The notes below the pieces were generated by a model. The model was not told the DNA's origin, made no database searches, and was given only the letters and a program-made list of their open reading frames with translations. A stretch of DNA of 17,966 nucleotides from Acidimicrobiaceae bacterium (GTDB lineage: Bacteria; Actinomycetota; Acidimicrobiia; Acidimicrobiales; Acidimicrobiaceae), in contig JABEUP010000016.1 in the NCBI GenBank assembly GCA_013044365.1, forward strand, positions 1 to 17,966, given 5' to 3'. How positions within the stretch are numbered: the stretch's first letter is position 1; each line of letters opens with the position of its first letter. Shown piece by piece: positions 6,155 to 13,292 of the stretch. The position numbers and the translations under genes were made by a program.

Positions 6155-7453
6155 GTGTTTGGGTCACTAGCGAACGTTTTCAAAGTTAGAGAGTTGCGCA
6201 ACAAGGTACTGTTCACCTTGCTCGTGATAGCTCTGTACCAGCTGGGCGCAAATGTGCCTGTCCCTGGGATCGACTTCAATGCTGTAAGGCAGTTTGAGAC
6301 TGGTGCAAGCGGTACGGGAGGGGTATTGGGGTTCCTCAACCTCTTCTCTGGCGGCGCACTTACTCGCTTTGCCGTCTTTGGTCTGGGAATTATGCCTTAT
6401 ATAACGGCATCGATTATCATCCAGTTACTGACTTCTGTCATACCCAAGTTGTCGCAATGGAGAGACGAGGGAGCGGTCGGCCAGAAAAAGATAACCCAGA
6501 CAACCAGGTATTTTACGGTTGCACTGGCAATTATGCAATCAACCGGACTTGCGTTTGTGTTTCACAACGGTGGTGCCGGTATCCTGCCAAACGGTCAAAA
6601 TATCGATCTGATACCCCACTTTACGGTTCCCAGGGTACTGTTCATCGTCGTCACTATGACCGCTGGAACGGCCTTCGTGATGTGGCTGGCCGAGCTTATA
6701 ACGATTCGGGGAATAGGCCAGGGTATGTCGGTATTGATTTTCGCGAGCGTGGTAGCCGGTCTTCCCGGGGGTGGACGAATCATTCTTGAGCAGGCAGGTG
6801 GGGTGAAATTCGCTGTTATTTGCGTACTTGCTGTTCTAATTCTGGTATCGATCGTCTTTGTTGAACAAGGTCAGAGGCGTATTCCAGTTACTTTCCCACG
6901 CAGAATGGTAGGTCGTCAGCTTTATGGCGGAGAGACTACTCATATCCCGCTAAAAGTTAATCAAGCGGGTGTGGTACCAATCATTTTTGCTTCTTCAATC
7001 CTCTATTTCCCGGTGTTGCTGTCCAATGTGATTCCGGGTGCAAGTTTTCGGACTTTTGTCAACAATCATCTGGTATCTCCCACCAGCTTTGTCTATATAG
7101 GCGTGTACGGCGTTCTGATCGTTCTCTTCACCTTTTTCTATGTGCAAGTAGCCTTCGATCCTTATCAGCAGGCAGATGTTCTGCGTAAGCAGGGAGGATA
7201 TATTCCAGGTATCCGGCCAGGACAGGCAACTGAAAGGTATCTGTCCAAGATCCTCTCAAGAATCACATTGCCCGGTTCCTTATTCCTGGCCGTGGTCGCA
7301 TTACTTCCAGCCATAGCATTGGCGCTATGGCATGTAACTGGGTATCCATTTGCTGGTACCACACTGCTTATTGCAGTCGTTGTGGCGCTAGAAACGATGA
7401 AGCAAATTGATTCTCAGTTGACAATGCGTAATTATGAAGGATTTCTTCATTAA
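6155..7453 (+). CDS. secY: Preprotein translocase channel subunit SecY
   Basis: SecY forms the membrane channel of the SecYEG translocon, used with SecA for export and with ribosomes for membrane insertion. The 432-residue product matches the family length. Visible landmarks are VRELRNKVLFTLLVIALYQL (first helix), PVPGIDFNAV, the IMPYITASIIIQLL segment, SGGALTRFAVFGLGI, the ITIRGIGQGMSVLIF segment, the cytosolic loop RRIPVTFPRRMVGR, and KQGGYIPGIRPGQATERYL. About ten hydrophobic segments can be read. The GTG at 6155 is the first possible start after an in-frame TGA at 6137; only a weak GGCGG Shine-Dalgarno site precedes it. adk follows after 23 bases. Confidence 0.97.
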   Translation: MFGSLANVFKVRELRNKVLFTLLVIALYQLGANVPVPGIDFNAVRQFETGASGTGGVLGFLNLFSGGALTRFAVFGLGIMPYITASIIIQLLTSVIPKLSQWRDEGAVGQKKITQTTRYFTVALAIMQSTGLAFVFHNGGAGILPNGQNIDLIPHFTVPRVLFIVVTMTAGTAFVMWLAELITIRGIGQGMSVLIFASVVAGLPGGGRIILEQAGGVKFAVICVLAVLILVSIVFVEQGQRRIPVTFPRRMVGRQLYGGETTHIPLKVNQAGVVPIIFASSILYFPVLLSNVIPGASFRTFVNNHLVSPTSFVYIGVYGVLIVLFTFFYVQVAFDPYQQADVLRKQGGYIPGIRPGQATERYLSKILSRITLPGSLFLAVVALLPAIALALWHVTGYPFAGTTLLIAVVVALETMKQIDSQLTMRNYEGFLH

Positions 7454-7476
7454 AAGCTTGGACAGGAGGCTGGTTA

Positions 7477-8142
7477 GTGACACGCGGTGCAAGGCTGGTA
7501 GTCCTTGGAAAGCAAGGTGCGGGTAAGGGTACCCAATGTGTGCGGCTTTCCCATTACCTTGCAGTACCTCACATCTCAACCGGTGACATGCTGCGGGCTG
7601 CAGTCAAGGCGGGAACTGAGTTCGGTCAACTTGCCAAAGCGTACATGGATAGGGGCGAACTAATCCCGGATGATGTGATTTTGGGAATAGTTGAGGACCG
7701 GCTTGCCGAGCCCGATGCCACGCGTGGTTTTTTGCTTGATGGATTTCCCCGAACCACAGTGCAGGCCAAAGCTTTGGATGAGATGGTCGGGCCTAAGGCG
7801 ATTGATCTTGCCTTAGATTTGGAAGTTCCAACTGAACTAGTTCTCCAAAGGCTTTCGTCTAGAAGGGTATGCTCGACGTGTGGGGCAAACTATTCGCTGG
7901 AGGTGCCACCAAAGTTGAATTGGACCTGTGATCTTTGTGGTGGCGAAGTGGTGCAACGCCCCGATGACACGGAATCGGCGATACGACGAAGGCTGGATTT
8001 GTACGAGGAGTCTACCGCACCTCTGTTGGAGTTTTATTCTGACAGAAACCTGCTGTCTGTAGTGGATGGGGTGGGTACGCCTGACGAGGTTATGGAACGA
8101 CTTGTTGAGGTTGTTGACAGAGCTAGGACTAGCGCTGGTTAG
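7477..8142 (+). CDS. adk: Adenylate kinase with zinc-type lid, GTG start
   Basis: Adk catalyses ATP + AMP = 2 ADP in the cytosol and is essential for adenylate balance. The 221-residue product has the P-loop GKQGAGKGTQ (residues 11-20; the usual form is GPPGAGKGTQ), the AMP-binding STGDMLR (34-40), the DGFPRT motif (88-93), and a long-form lid with four cysteines, Cys132/135 and Cys151/154, which should bind zinc structurally. Many actinobacteria, such as mycobacteria, have a short Adk without this lid, so the long zinc form is a useful lineage marker. The GTG start has a perfect AGGAGG (7464-7469) 7 bases upstream. The secY-adk-map order is conserved. Confidence 0.97.
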   Translation: MTRGARLVVLGKQGAGKGTQCVRLSHYLAVPHISTGDMLRAAVKAGTEFGQLAKAYMDRGELIPDDVILGIVEDRLAEPDATRGFLLDGFPRTTVQAKALDEMVGPKAIDLALDLEVPTELVLQRLSSRRVCSTCGANYSLEVPPKLNWTCDLCGGEVVQRPDDTESAIRRRLDLYEESTAPLLEFYSDRNLLSVVDGVGTPDEVMERLVEVVDRARTSAG

Positions 8143-8165
8143 TTTTCCCGAATCTGACATCTTGA

Positions 8166-8915
8166 ATGGGAGCAGGAGTGAGGCGCAATAGCGACGAGAT
8201 AGCAAAGATGCGCAAGGCTGGCAAGGTTGTTGCCGAGATCAAAGACCGCACCAGGGAAATGGTCAAGCCGGGGATTACCACTCTGGACCTGGACAAAGTC
8301 TCCAGGGAGGTTTTGGAAAAACGTTCAGCCAAGTCAAATTTCTTGAACTACCATGGCTTTCCAGCCACCATTTGCACATCGCCTAACTCGATGATTGTTC
8401 ACGGGATCCCAGGAAGCTACCGTCTTGAAGAGGGTGATATCATTTCAATCGATTGCGGAGCAATTGTTGATGGTTATCACGGTGATTCCGCTTTTACGGT
8501 TGGAGTCGGGACGATTTCCAAAGTGGCTCAGCACCTTATAAGCGTCACCGAGCGGTCCTTGATGGCTGCTATCGACGTGATGTTTGAGGGCAACCGTATA
8601 CATGACATTGGCAGGGTGGTTCAAAGCATCGTCGAAGCAGAGGGTTTCAGCGTAGTGCGTGAGTATGTGGGTCACGGAATCGGCACTTCGATGCATGAGG
8701 CACCTAGCGTACCTAATTACTGGCCTGGAAATGCCGGACCTAAATTGAAGGTTGGGAACGTATTGGCCGTGGAACCCATGGTAAATGTCGGAGGTTCAGA
8801 GACGGTAACTTTGGAAGACGGCTGGAGCGTGGTGACTGCAGACGGTTCGCTTTCTGCCCATTTTGAACACACAATTGCGATATTGGAAAGTGGCCCTGAA
8901 GTACTTACGATATAA
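8166..8915 (+). CDS. map: Methionine aminopeptidase, type I
   Basis: Map removes the initiator methionine from nascent proteins after deformylation. The 249-residue product has all five metal ligands of the family: Asp96 and Asp107 (IDCGAIVDGYHGDSAF), His170 (GHGIG), Glu203 (VEPM) and Glu234 (EHT), plus the substrate-binding His79 (VHGIP). There is no N-terminal zinc-finger extension. The ATG at 8166 lacks a clear Shine-Dalgarno site; the in-frame GTG at 8178 is a weaker alternative because AGGAG overlaps it. It lies 23 bases after adk and is probably co-transcribed with it. Confidence 0.96.
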   Translation: MGAGVRRNSDEIAKMRKAGKVVAEIKDRTREMVKPGITTLDLDKVSREVLEKRSAKSNFLNYHGFPATICTSPNSMIVHGIPGSYRLEEGDIISIDCGAIVDGYHGDSAFTVGVGTISKVAQHLISVTERSLMAAIDVMFEGNRIHDIGRVVQSIVEAEGFSVVREYVGHGIGTSMHEAPSVPNYWPGNAGPKLKVGNVLAVEPMVNVGGSETVTLEDGWSVVTADGSLSAHFEHTIAILESGPEVLTI

Positions 8916-9000
8916 GGCGTATGCAAACCGTGGAGCAATTTGTAGAATGGTAGAGTTCAAAAGCGATTGTATGGCAGGCATAATGTCCGGCACCAACTAA

Positions 9001-9006
9001 TATAAT
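9001..9006 (+). promoter_or_regulatory. Consensus -10 box upstream of infA
   Basis: An exact TATAAT lies at 9001-9006 in the 260-base spacer between map and infA. No good -35 hexamer is found 16-18 bases upstream (the sequence there is GCATAA-like), so this could be a -10-driven promoter. Transcription would begin near 9013 and leave a leader of about 160 bases. In that leader CTTGTCCG (9031-9038) can pair with CGGACCAAG (9065-9073), with one bulge. The spacer holds no convincing ORF. Confidence 0.45.
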
Positions 9007-9175
9007 GTTTCCTCGGATCGTTGGTAGAGCCTTGTCCGACATGGCAAAATCAGGATCTAGGAGCCGGACCAAGTCGGGTACTTCACTGTAACTACCTAGT
9101 GAATAATTCGCGCAGTTTGAATTGTTGTATATCGGAGAATTCCCGCAATAGGGGATGTTGTTTTAGGAGGATGAG

Positions 9176-9400
9176 CTGACCAAGCCCAAGGAAGATGCGA
9201 TTGTTTTGGAAGGGACGGTAGTCGAGCCCTTGCCAAATGCTATGTTTCGTGTCGAGCTTGAGAATGGACACAAGGTGCTTGCACACAGCTCCGGCAAAAT
9301 GCGCATGCACCGCATCCGTATTCTTCCCGGGGATAAAGTTCAGATCGAGCTTACTCCTTACGATCTCACTAGAGGAAGAATTACCTACAGATATAAATAA
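9176..9400 (+). CDS. infA: Translation initiation factor IF-1, apparent CTG start
   Basis: IF1 is an OB-fold protein that binds the 30S A site during initiation. The core is unmistakable: LEGTVVEPLPNAMFRVELEN, then GHKVLAHSSGKMRMHRIRIL, PGDKVQIELTPYDLTRGRIT and YRYK. The first in-frame ATG/GTG/TTG is TTG at 9206, which would remove the first beta strand and has no Shine-Dalgarno site. Translation from CTG at 9176 gives (M)TKPKEDAIVLEGTV, 74 residues, matching the usual IF1 N-terminus; a perfect AGGAGG (9165-9170) lies 5 bases upstream. An ATG at 9171 runs only ATG-AGC-TGA. A sequencing indel at the start is the alternative. Identity is certain; the start is probable. Confidence 0.9.
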   Translation: MTKPKEDAIVLEGTVVEPLPNAMFRVELENGHKVLAHSSGKMRMHRIRILPGDKVQIELTPYDLTRGRITYRYK

Positions 9401-9455
9401 GGTCCAAGAACCGAGCAGGTTCCAATGGAGAATCCCGATTGATCAGGGGAAAAAG

Positions 9456-9569
9456 TTGAAGGTTAGAGCAAGCGTCAAGACAATTTGTGAAAAGTGCAAG
9501 GTGATTCGACGCCATGGGCGCGTTCAGGTCATATGCGAAAATCCACGACACAAGCAACGGCAGGGTTAA
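9456..9569 (+). CDS. rpmJ: 50S ribosomal protein L36, zinc-binding type, TTG start
   Basis: L36 is the smallest 50S protein and stabilises 23S rRNA near the base of the L7/L12 stalk. The 37-residue product (M)KVRASVKTICEKCKVIRR followed by HGRVQVICENPRHKQRQG is complete. Zinc ligands Cys11, Cys14, Cys27 and His32 are all present. The start is TTG at 9456, behind an AGGGG Shine-Dalgarno site; the longer open frame upstream is a shadow of infA. A 55-base gap separates it from infA, and rpsM follows after 3 bases. Confidence 0.96.
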   Translation: MKVRASVKTICEKCKVIRRHGRVQVICENPRHKQRQG

Positions 9570-9572
9570 TAG

Positions 9573-9950
9573 ATGGCACGTATAGCCGGAGTAGACATTC
9601 CAAGGGAAAAGAGGCTAGAGATCGCTCTAACCTATATCTTTGGAGTGGGTTTGACTACCTCTCAGAAAATTTGTGAAGAGACGGGTGTGGATCCCAATAC
9701 TAGGGTTAGGGATCTTACCGACGAGGAAGTGCTCAAGCTTAGGACTTGGATCGATACCAATCTCAAGGTAGAAGGCGACCTGAGAAGAGATGTGGCCCAA
9801 GATATCAAGCGCAAGATGGAGATAGCGTCTTACCAGGGTTTACGCCACCGAAAAGGGCTCCCGGTTAGGGGCCAAAGAACTCACACCAATGCAAGAACAC
9901 GTAAAGGTCCTAAGAAAACCGTTGCTGGTAAGAAGAAGGTACGTAAGTAA
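9573..9950 (+). CDS. rpsM: 30S ribosomal protein S13
   Basis: S13 lies in the 30S head and forms intersubunit bridges with L5, contacting P-site tRNA through its tail. The 125-residue product shows MARIAGVDIPREKRLEIALT, YIFGVGLTTSQKI (helix-two-turn-helix region), and the conserved basic tail RHRKGLPVRGQRTHTNARTR with GPKKT. The start is ATG at 9573, 3 bases after rpmJ. The TAA shares one base with the rpsK ATG. Confidence 0.98.
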   Translation: MARIAGVDIPREKRLEIALTYIFGVGLTTSQKICEETGVDPNTRVRDLTDEEVLKLRTWIDTNLKVEGDLRRDVAQDIKRKMEIASYQGLRHRKGLPVRGQRTHTNARTRKGPKKTVAGKKKVRK

Positions 9951-10348
9951 TGGCTAAAACCAAGCCGGGAGGCCGGCGCCCAAGAAAACGCGATAGGAAG
10001 AACATTGCGTATGGTGTCGCCCATATCCACTCATCTTTTAACAACACCATAGTTTCTATTACAGACCAAGAGGGAAATGTTCTCGCGTGGGCTAGTGCGG
10101 GCAACGTGGGTTTCAAAGGTTCCAGGAAGTCAACGCCATTTGCCGCTCAGCTTGCCGCAGAGTCTTGTGCGAAGAGGGCAATGGAACACGGCGTTCGTCA
10201 TGTTGACGTTTTGCTAAAGGGTCCCGGTTCCGGTCGAGACACTGCACATCGTGCAATCGCTAACTCTGGTATCGAGATTAAGTCAATCAAGGATGTAACT
10301 CCAGTTCCCCACAACGGCTGCCGTCCCAAGAAGCGCCGTAGGGTCTAG
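9950..10348 (+). CDS. rpsK: 30S ribosomal protein S11
   Basis: S11 is a 30S platform protein near the E site and the Shine-Dalgarno helix. The 132-residue product has a basic N-terminus (PGGRRPRKRDRKN), the core AHIHSSFNNTIVSITDQEGN and GNVGFKGSRKSTPFAAQ, and the conserved C-terminus DVTPVPHNGCRPKKRRRV. It overlaps rpsM by one base (TAATG), with a GAAGG Shine-Dalgarno site in the end of rpsM. Confidence 0.98.
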   Translation: MAKTKPGGRRPRKRDRKNIAYGVAHIHSSFNNTIVSITDQEGNVLAWASAGNVGFKGSRKSTPFAAQLAAESCAKRAMEHGVRHVDVLLKGPGSGRDTAHRAIANSGIEIKSIKDVTPVPHNGCRPKKRRRV

Positions 10349-10365
10349 TCCGAGAAAGGAAGCAA

Positions 10366-10992
10366 GTGGCTCGTTATACCGGACCAGTGTGTCGTCTCTG
10401 CAGAAGAGAAAAAATGAAGCTTTATTTGAAGGGTCCAAAGTGTGACTCTTCAAAATGTCCAATGGAGTCCCGTCCGTTCCCTCCGGGCGTGCATGGACGT
10501 GAACGTAGCCGTCAGGGTTCAGAATATTTGACGCAGTTGCGCGAGAAGCAAAAGGCGAGAAGGATTTACGGCGTCTTGGAGAAGCAATTCGTCAATACCT
10601 ACAAAGAGGCTAACCGGCAACACGGTATTACAGGTGAGAACCTGCTCACAATGCTGGAATTGCGTATCGACAACGTTGTATTTCGTACCGGATGGGCATC
10701 TTCGCGTTCTCAGGCCCGTCAATTTGTCCGCCATGGCCTTGTTAGAGTCAATGGTCGGCGAGTGACGATTCCTTCATTGCGCGTTCGTAAGGGCGATGTT
10801 GTTACCCTCATTGAGAAGGCTAGGGAGTACATTGTGGTGGTTCACAACCGTGACACCATTAATCGACAGGTTCCGGGTTGGTTGGAGCTCAGTGCGGATG
10901 GTTTTGGGGCGACAGTTCTAAATCCACCAATGCGCGAGCACATCGATGTTCCCGTCCGTGAGCAGCTCATTGTTGAGCTTTACTCTAAGTAG
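10366..10992 (+). CDS. rpsD: 30S ribosomal protein S4, zinc-binding type, GTG start
   Basis: S4 nucleates 30S assembly, binds the 16S five-way junction and lines the mRNA entry channel. The 208-residue product begins (M)ARYTGPVCRLCRREKMKL. Cys9, Cys12, Cys26 and Cys31 form the zinc knuckle of C+ S4 proteins. The S4 RNA-binding domain is at about residues 98-160 (RIDNVVFRTGWASSRSQARQ, then RHGLVRVNGRRV). The GTG at 10366 follows an AAAGGAAG Shine-Dalgarno site. Some high-GC actinobacteria have moved rpsD out of this cluster; here it keeps the ancestral position between rpsK and rpoA. Confidence 0.97.
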   Translation: MARYTGPVCRLCRREKMKLYLKGPKCDSSKCPMESRPFPPGVHGRERSRQGSEYLTQLREKQKARRIYGVLEKQFVNTYKEANRQHGITGENLLTMLELRIDNVVFRTGWASSRSQARQFVRHGLVRVNGRRVTIPSLRVRKGDVVTLIEKAREYIVVVHNRDTINRQVPGWLELSADGFGATVLNPPMREHIDVPVREQLIVELYSK

Positions 10993-11010
10993 ACGATCTA
11001 AGGAGATACG

Positions 11011-11949
11011 TTGCTCTTTATCCAGAGACCATCTGTTGAGGAATTGGGAGAACAGATTGGCAATCGCCAGAAGTTTGCAGTAGGTCCGCTAGAGCCCGGC
11101 TTTGGCCACACCATTGGAAACTCCCTTCGGCGTGCGTTACTTTCTTCCATTCCAGGTGCGGCTCTAACCCAGGTGCGCTTCGATGAAGCCTTGCATGAGT
11201 TCACGACACTTCCGGGTGTCAAAGAAGATGTAACAGACATCATCTTGAACTTGAAAGATATTGTTTTTAGGAGTTACTCCGACGAGCCCGTGATAATTCG
11301 ACTTGACGTCAGGGGCCCAGGAGTCGTCCGAGCGGGCGATTTCCAGCTGTCATCAGACGTCGAGATAATCAACCCGGATCTAGCACTGGCGACTCTTTCC
11401 GCGAAGGGCCGCTTGGCCTTGGATGCAACAGTAGATCGAGGCCGCGGGTACCGTTCTGCCGATAGAAATAAGACGACAGCGGTTATTGGCGTCATTCCGA
11501 TTGACTCGATTTTTTCTCCAATCCGTAGGGTAATGATCACAATTGAGCCAACCCGCGTTGAGCAGTCCAATGATTATGACATGCTGATTTTAGATATCGA
11601 GAGTGATGGTTCGATAACTCCGCTCGAATCTTTGGCATCTGCCGGAGATACTTTGAGGACGCTCTTTGGCGTGATTGCTGAAATGAGCGAGAACCCAATG
11701 GGGCTTGAGTTGTCCGAGATTATCGAGGAAGAAGAGATTTCTCCAGATCTCAGCCTGCCAATTGAGGAGCTCGATCTCACCGAACGGCCTCGTAACTGTC
11801 TGAAGAGAGCACAAATCAACACCATCGGTGAGTTGATACTGAGAACTGCCGATGATCTACTTTCAATTACAAACTTCGGTCAGAAGTCGCTTGATGAGGT
11901 TACATCACGATTACAAGAGCGCGGACTTCTGTTAAAGAGTAAGGATTAG
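11011..11949 (+). CDS. rpoA: RNA polymerase alpha subunit, TTG start
   Basis: RpoA dimerises to seed RNA polymerase assembly, and its C-terminal domain contacts promoter UP elements and activators. The 312-residue product has the N-terminal dimerisation domain (PLEPGFGHTIGNSLRRALLS and IPGAALTQVRFDEALHEF) and, after an acidic linker rich in Glu (IIEEEEISPDLSLPIEE), the C-terminal domain at about residues 250-312 (ERPRNCLKRAQINTIGEL, NFGQKSLDEV). Arg259 sits where the DNA-contacting Arg265 lies in E. coli. The TTG start has AAGGAG (11000-11005) 5 bases upstream. rplQ follows 2 bases after the stop. Confidence 0.97.
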   Translation: MLFIQRPSVEELGEQIGNRQKFAVGPLEPGFGHTIGNSLRRALLSSIPGAALTQVRFDEALHEFTTLPGVKEDVTDIILNLKDIVFRSYSDEPVIIRLDVRGPGVVRAGDFQLSSDVEIINPDLALATLSAKGRLALDATVDRGRGYRSADRNKTTAVIGVIPIDSIFSPIRRVMITIEPTRVEQSNDYDMLILDIESDGSITPLESLASAGDTLRTLFGVIAEMSENPMGLELSEIIEEEEISPDLSLPIEELDLTERPRNCLKRAQINTIGELILRTADDLLSITNFGQKSLDEVTSRLQERGLLLKSKD

Positions 11950-11951
11950 GA

Positions 11952-12305
11952 ATGCCGGGACGTCCAAAGAAGGGCCGCCGTTTTGGCGGTGATGCTCAAC
12001 ATCAGAAAGCAATCATGTCCAACTTGGCGGCGTCGCTGTTTGCGGCGGAGTCAATCATCACTACAGAGGCAAAGGCAAAGGCATTGCGGCCGGTTGCGGA
12101 AAAGTTGATCACTAAGGCCAAGACTGGTGGCTTGCACAATCATCGGCTGGTGATGTCATTTCTTAGAGATAAAGATATGGCACACAAATTATTTGATGAG
12201 ATCGGCCCGCGATACCAGGGTCGCCCGGGTGGCTACACTCGTGTTTTAAAGATCGGAACGCGTCACGGCGATAATGCGGCCATGGCGGTTATAGAACTTG
12301 TGTGA
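11952..12305 (+). CDS. rplQ: 50S ribosomal protein L17
   Basis: L17 lies near the exit-tunnel rim of the 50S subunit. The 117-residue product matches the compact bacterial form: RFGGDAQHQKAIMSNLAASL, ESIITTEAKAKALRPVAEKL, a middle segment with HNHRLVMSFLRDKDMAHKLF, and the end GGYTRVLKIGTRHGDNAAMA with VIEL. The first residues PGRPKKGRR are the usual basic start. It follows rpoA by 2 bases and overlaps truA by 4 (GTGA). Confidence 0.97.
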   Translation: MPGRPKKGRRFGGDAQHQKAIMSNLAASLFAAESIITTEAKAKALRPVAEKLITKAKTGGLHNHRLVMSFLRDKDMAHKLFDEIGPRYQGRPGGYTRVLKIGTRHGDNAAMAVIELV

Positions 12306-13153
12306 CTGAGTTTAAAGAATCCTCTGAGATCCGTGTCTCTGGCCAAGAAGGTCAGGATGCGGATCTTTTGCGTTCGGAAGTAATCGTAATTGGTGCGATT
12401 GTCTCGTACATTGGTGCAGGCTTTTCCGGTTTTGCATTCCAGGAGGGATTATCTACTGTTGCAGGGGAATTGCTCAGAGCGATCGATATTTGTCTTGGAG
12501 TTAAGCCACGACTTAGCGTTGCCGGTAGAACGGATGCCGGCGTGCATGCAAGAGCGCAGGTTATCTCGTTTCAAATGGCTGCTGGTAACAAATTTTCGCC
12601 GCGCAGATTCGTCAAATCGATGAATTCTCTTTTGGACCCGCGGATCTCAATACGTGCGGCTTGGATAGCCGACGACGAATTCGATGCACGATTTTCTGCC
12701 CGTTACCGCCAATATCGTTACCGGTTCGCACTCGGAGCCACTCCGGATCCTTTTACGAGTTTCACAACATGGCTTGTCCGTGAGAAACTCGACTCAGAGC
12801 GAATGCAAGAGGCGGCAAGGTGTCTTGTGGGCGAGCACAATTTTGCAAGTTTCTGCCGAAAAGATCCTAACGGTGCGTCGCTAATGCGCCGTGTCGATGA
12901 AGTTGCGATTGAGTCGTCTTCTGACACATTGGACCTATGGATCACAGCTTCCTCATTCTGTCACCAAATGGTTAGGTCTGTAGCGGGTCTGTTATACCAG
13001 GTCGGTACCTTGAAACGCAGTCCGGAATTCGTTGCAGCAGCTCTAATTGCCGAGGATCGAGGTGCGGTGAAGTTGCTGGCCCCGGCTCAGGGCTTGGTCC
13101 TGTGGCAAGTCGGCTACGATGACGGGGTACTTCCAGAGTGGAGCTCAGTGTAA
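12302..13153 (+). CDS. truA: tRNA pseudouridine(38-40) synthase TruA
   Basis: TruA converts uridines 38-40 in the anticodon stem of many tRNAs to pseudouridine. The 283-residue product has the catalytic motif GRTDAGVHA (Asp78 in this numbering), preceded by SYIGAGFSGFAFQ where the family usually has a YDGT-x-x-GWQ-like strand, and later FDARFSARYRQYRYRF, LVGEHNFASFCR and FCHQMVRSVAGLLYQVG. The GTG at 12302 overlaps the rplQ stop. It puts about 30 residues before the first family strand, more than usual; TTG at 12368 is an alternative start. Position after rplQ is the common actinobacterial arrangement. A terminator follows 7 bases after the stop. Confidence 0.93.
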   Translation: MTEFKESSEIRVSGQEGQDADLLRSEVIVIGAIVSYIGAGFSGFAFQEGLSTVAGELLRAIDICLGVKPRLSVAGRTDAGVHARAQVISFQMAAGNKFSPRRFVKSMNSLLDPRISIRAAWIADDEFDARFSARYRQYRYRFALGATPDPFTSFTTWLVREKLDSERMQEAARCLVGEHNFASFCRKDPNGASLMRRVDEVAIESSSDTLDLWITASSFCHQMVRSVAGLLYQVGTLKRSPEFVAAALIAEDRGAVKLLAPAQGLVLWQVGYDDGVLPEWSSV

Positions 13154-13160
13154 ATATAGG

Positions 13161-13181
13161 CATCAGCGGTGCTGGTGTTTT
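13161..13181 (+). terminator. Intrinsic terminator after truA
   Basis: CATCAGC (13161-13167) pairs with GCTGGTG (13171-13177) through seven pairs, one of them G-U, around a GGT loop, followed by TTTT (13178-13181). It lies just after the truA stop and would end the infA-truA transcription unit. The T run is short, so efficiency may be partial. Confidence 0.65.
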
Positions 13182-13190
13182 GAGATAATC

Positions 13191-13272
13191 CGGTATTATT
13201 GAATACCGTGTCGAATTTCTGCCGTGCCATAATGGCGGTGGAAGAGGAAGTTTCCTTATCGACGAAGTTTCC
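13191..13272 (+). promoter_or_regulatory. rplM promoter and leader candidate with palindromes
   Basis: Between the truA terminator and rplM there are several ordered signals. CGGTATT (13191-13197) and AATACCG (13202-13208) form an inverted repeat with a 4-base centre. GCCATAATGGC (13226-13236) is a second palindrome and contains CATAAT (13228-13233) preceded by TGC, an extended -10 candidate. GATAAT (13184-13189) preceded by TGA is another. GAAGTTTCC occurs twice (13247-13255 and 13264-13272). The promoter must lie in this region, but which box is used is not decidable by eye. Confidence 0.4.
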
Positions 13273-13292
13273 AGATTTCATGCGAGGAATTA

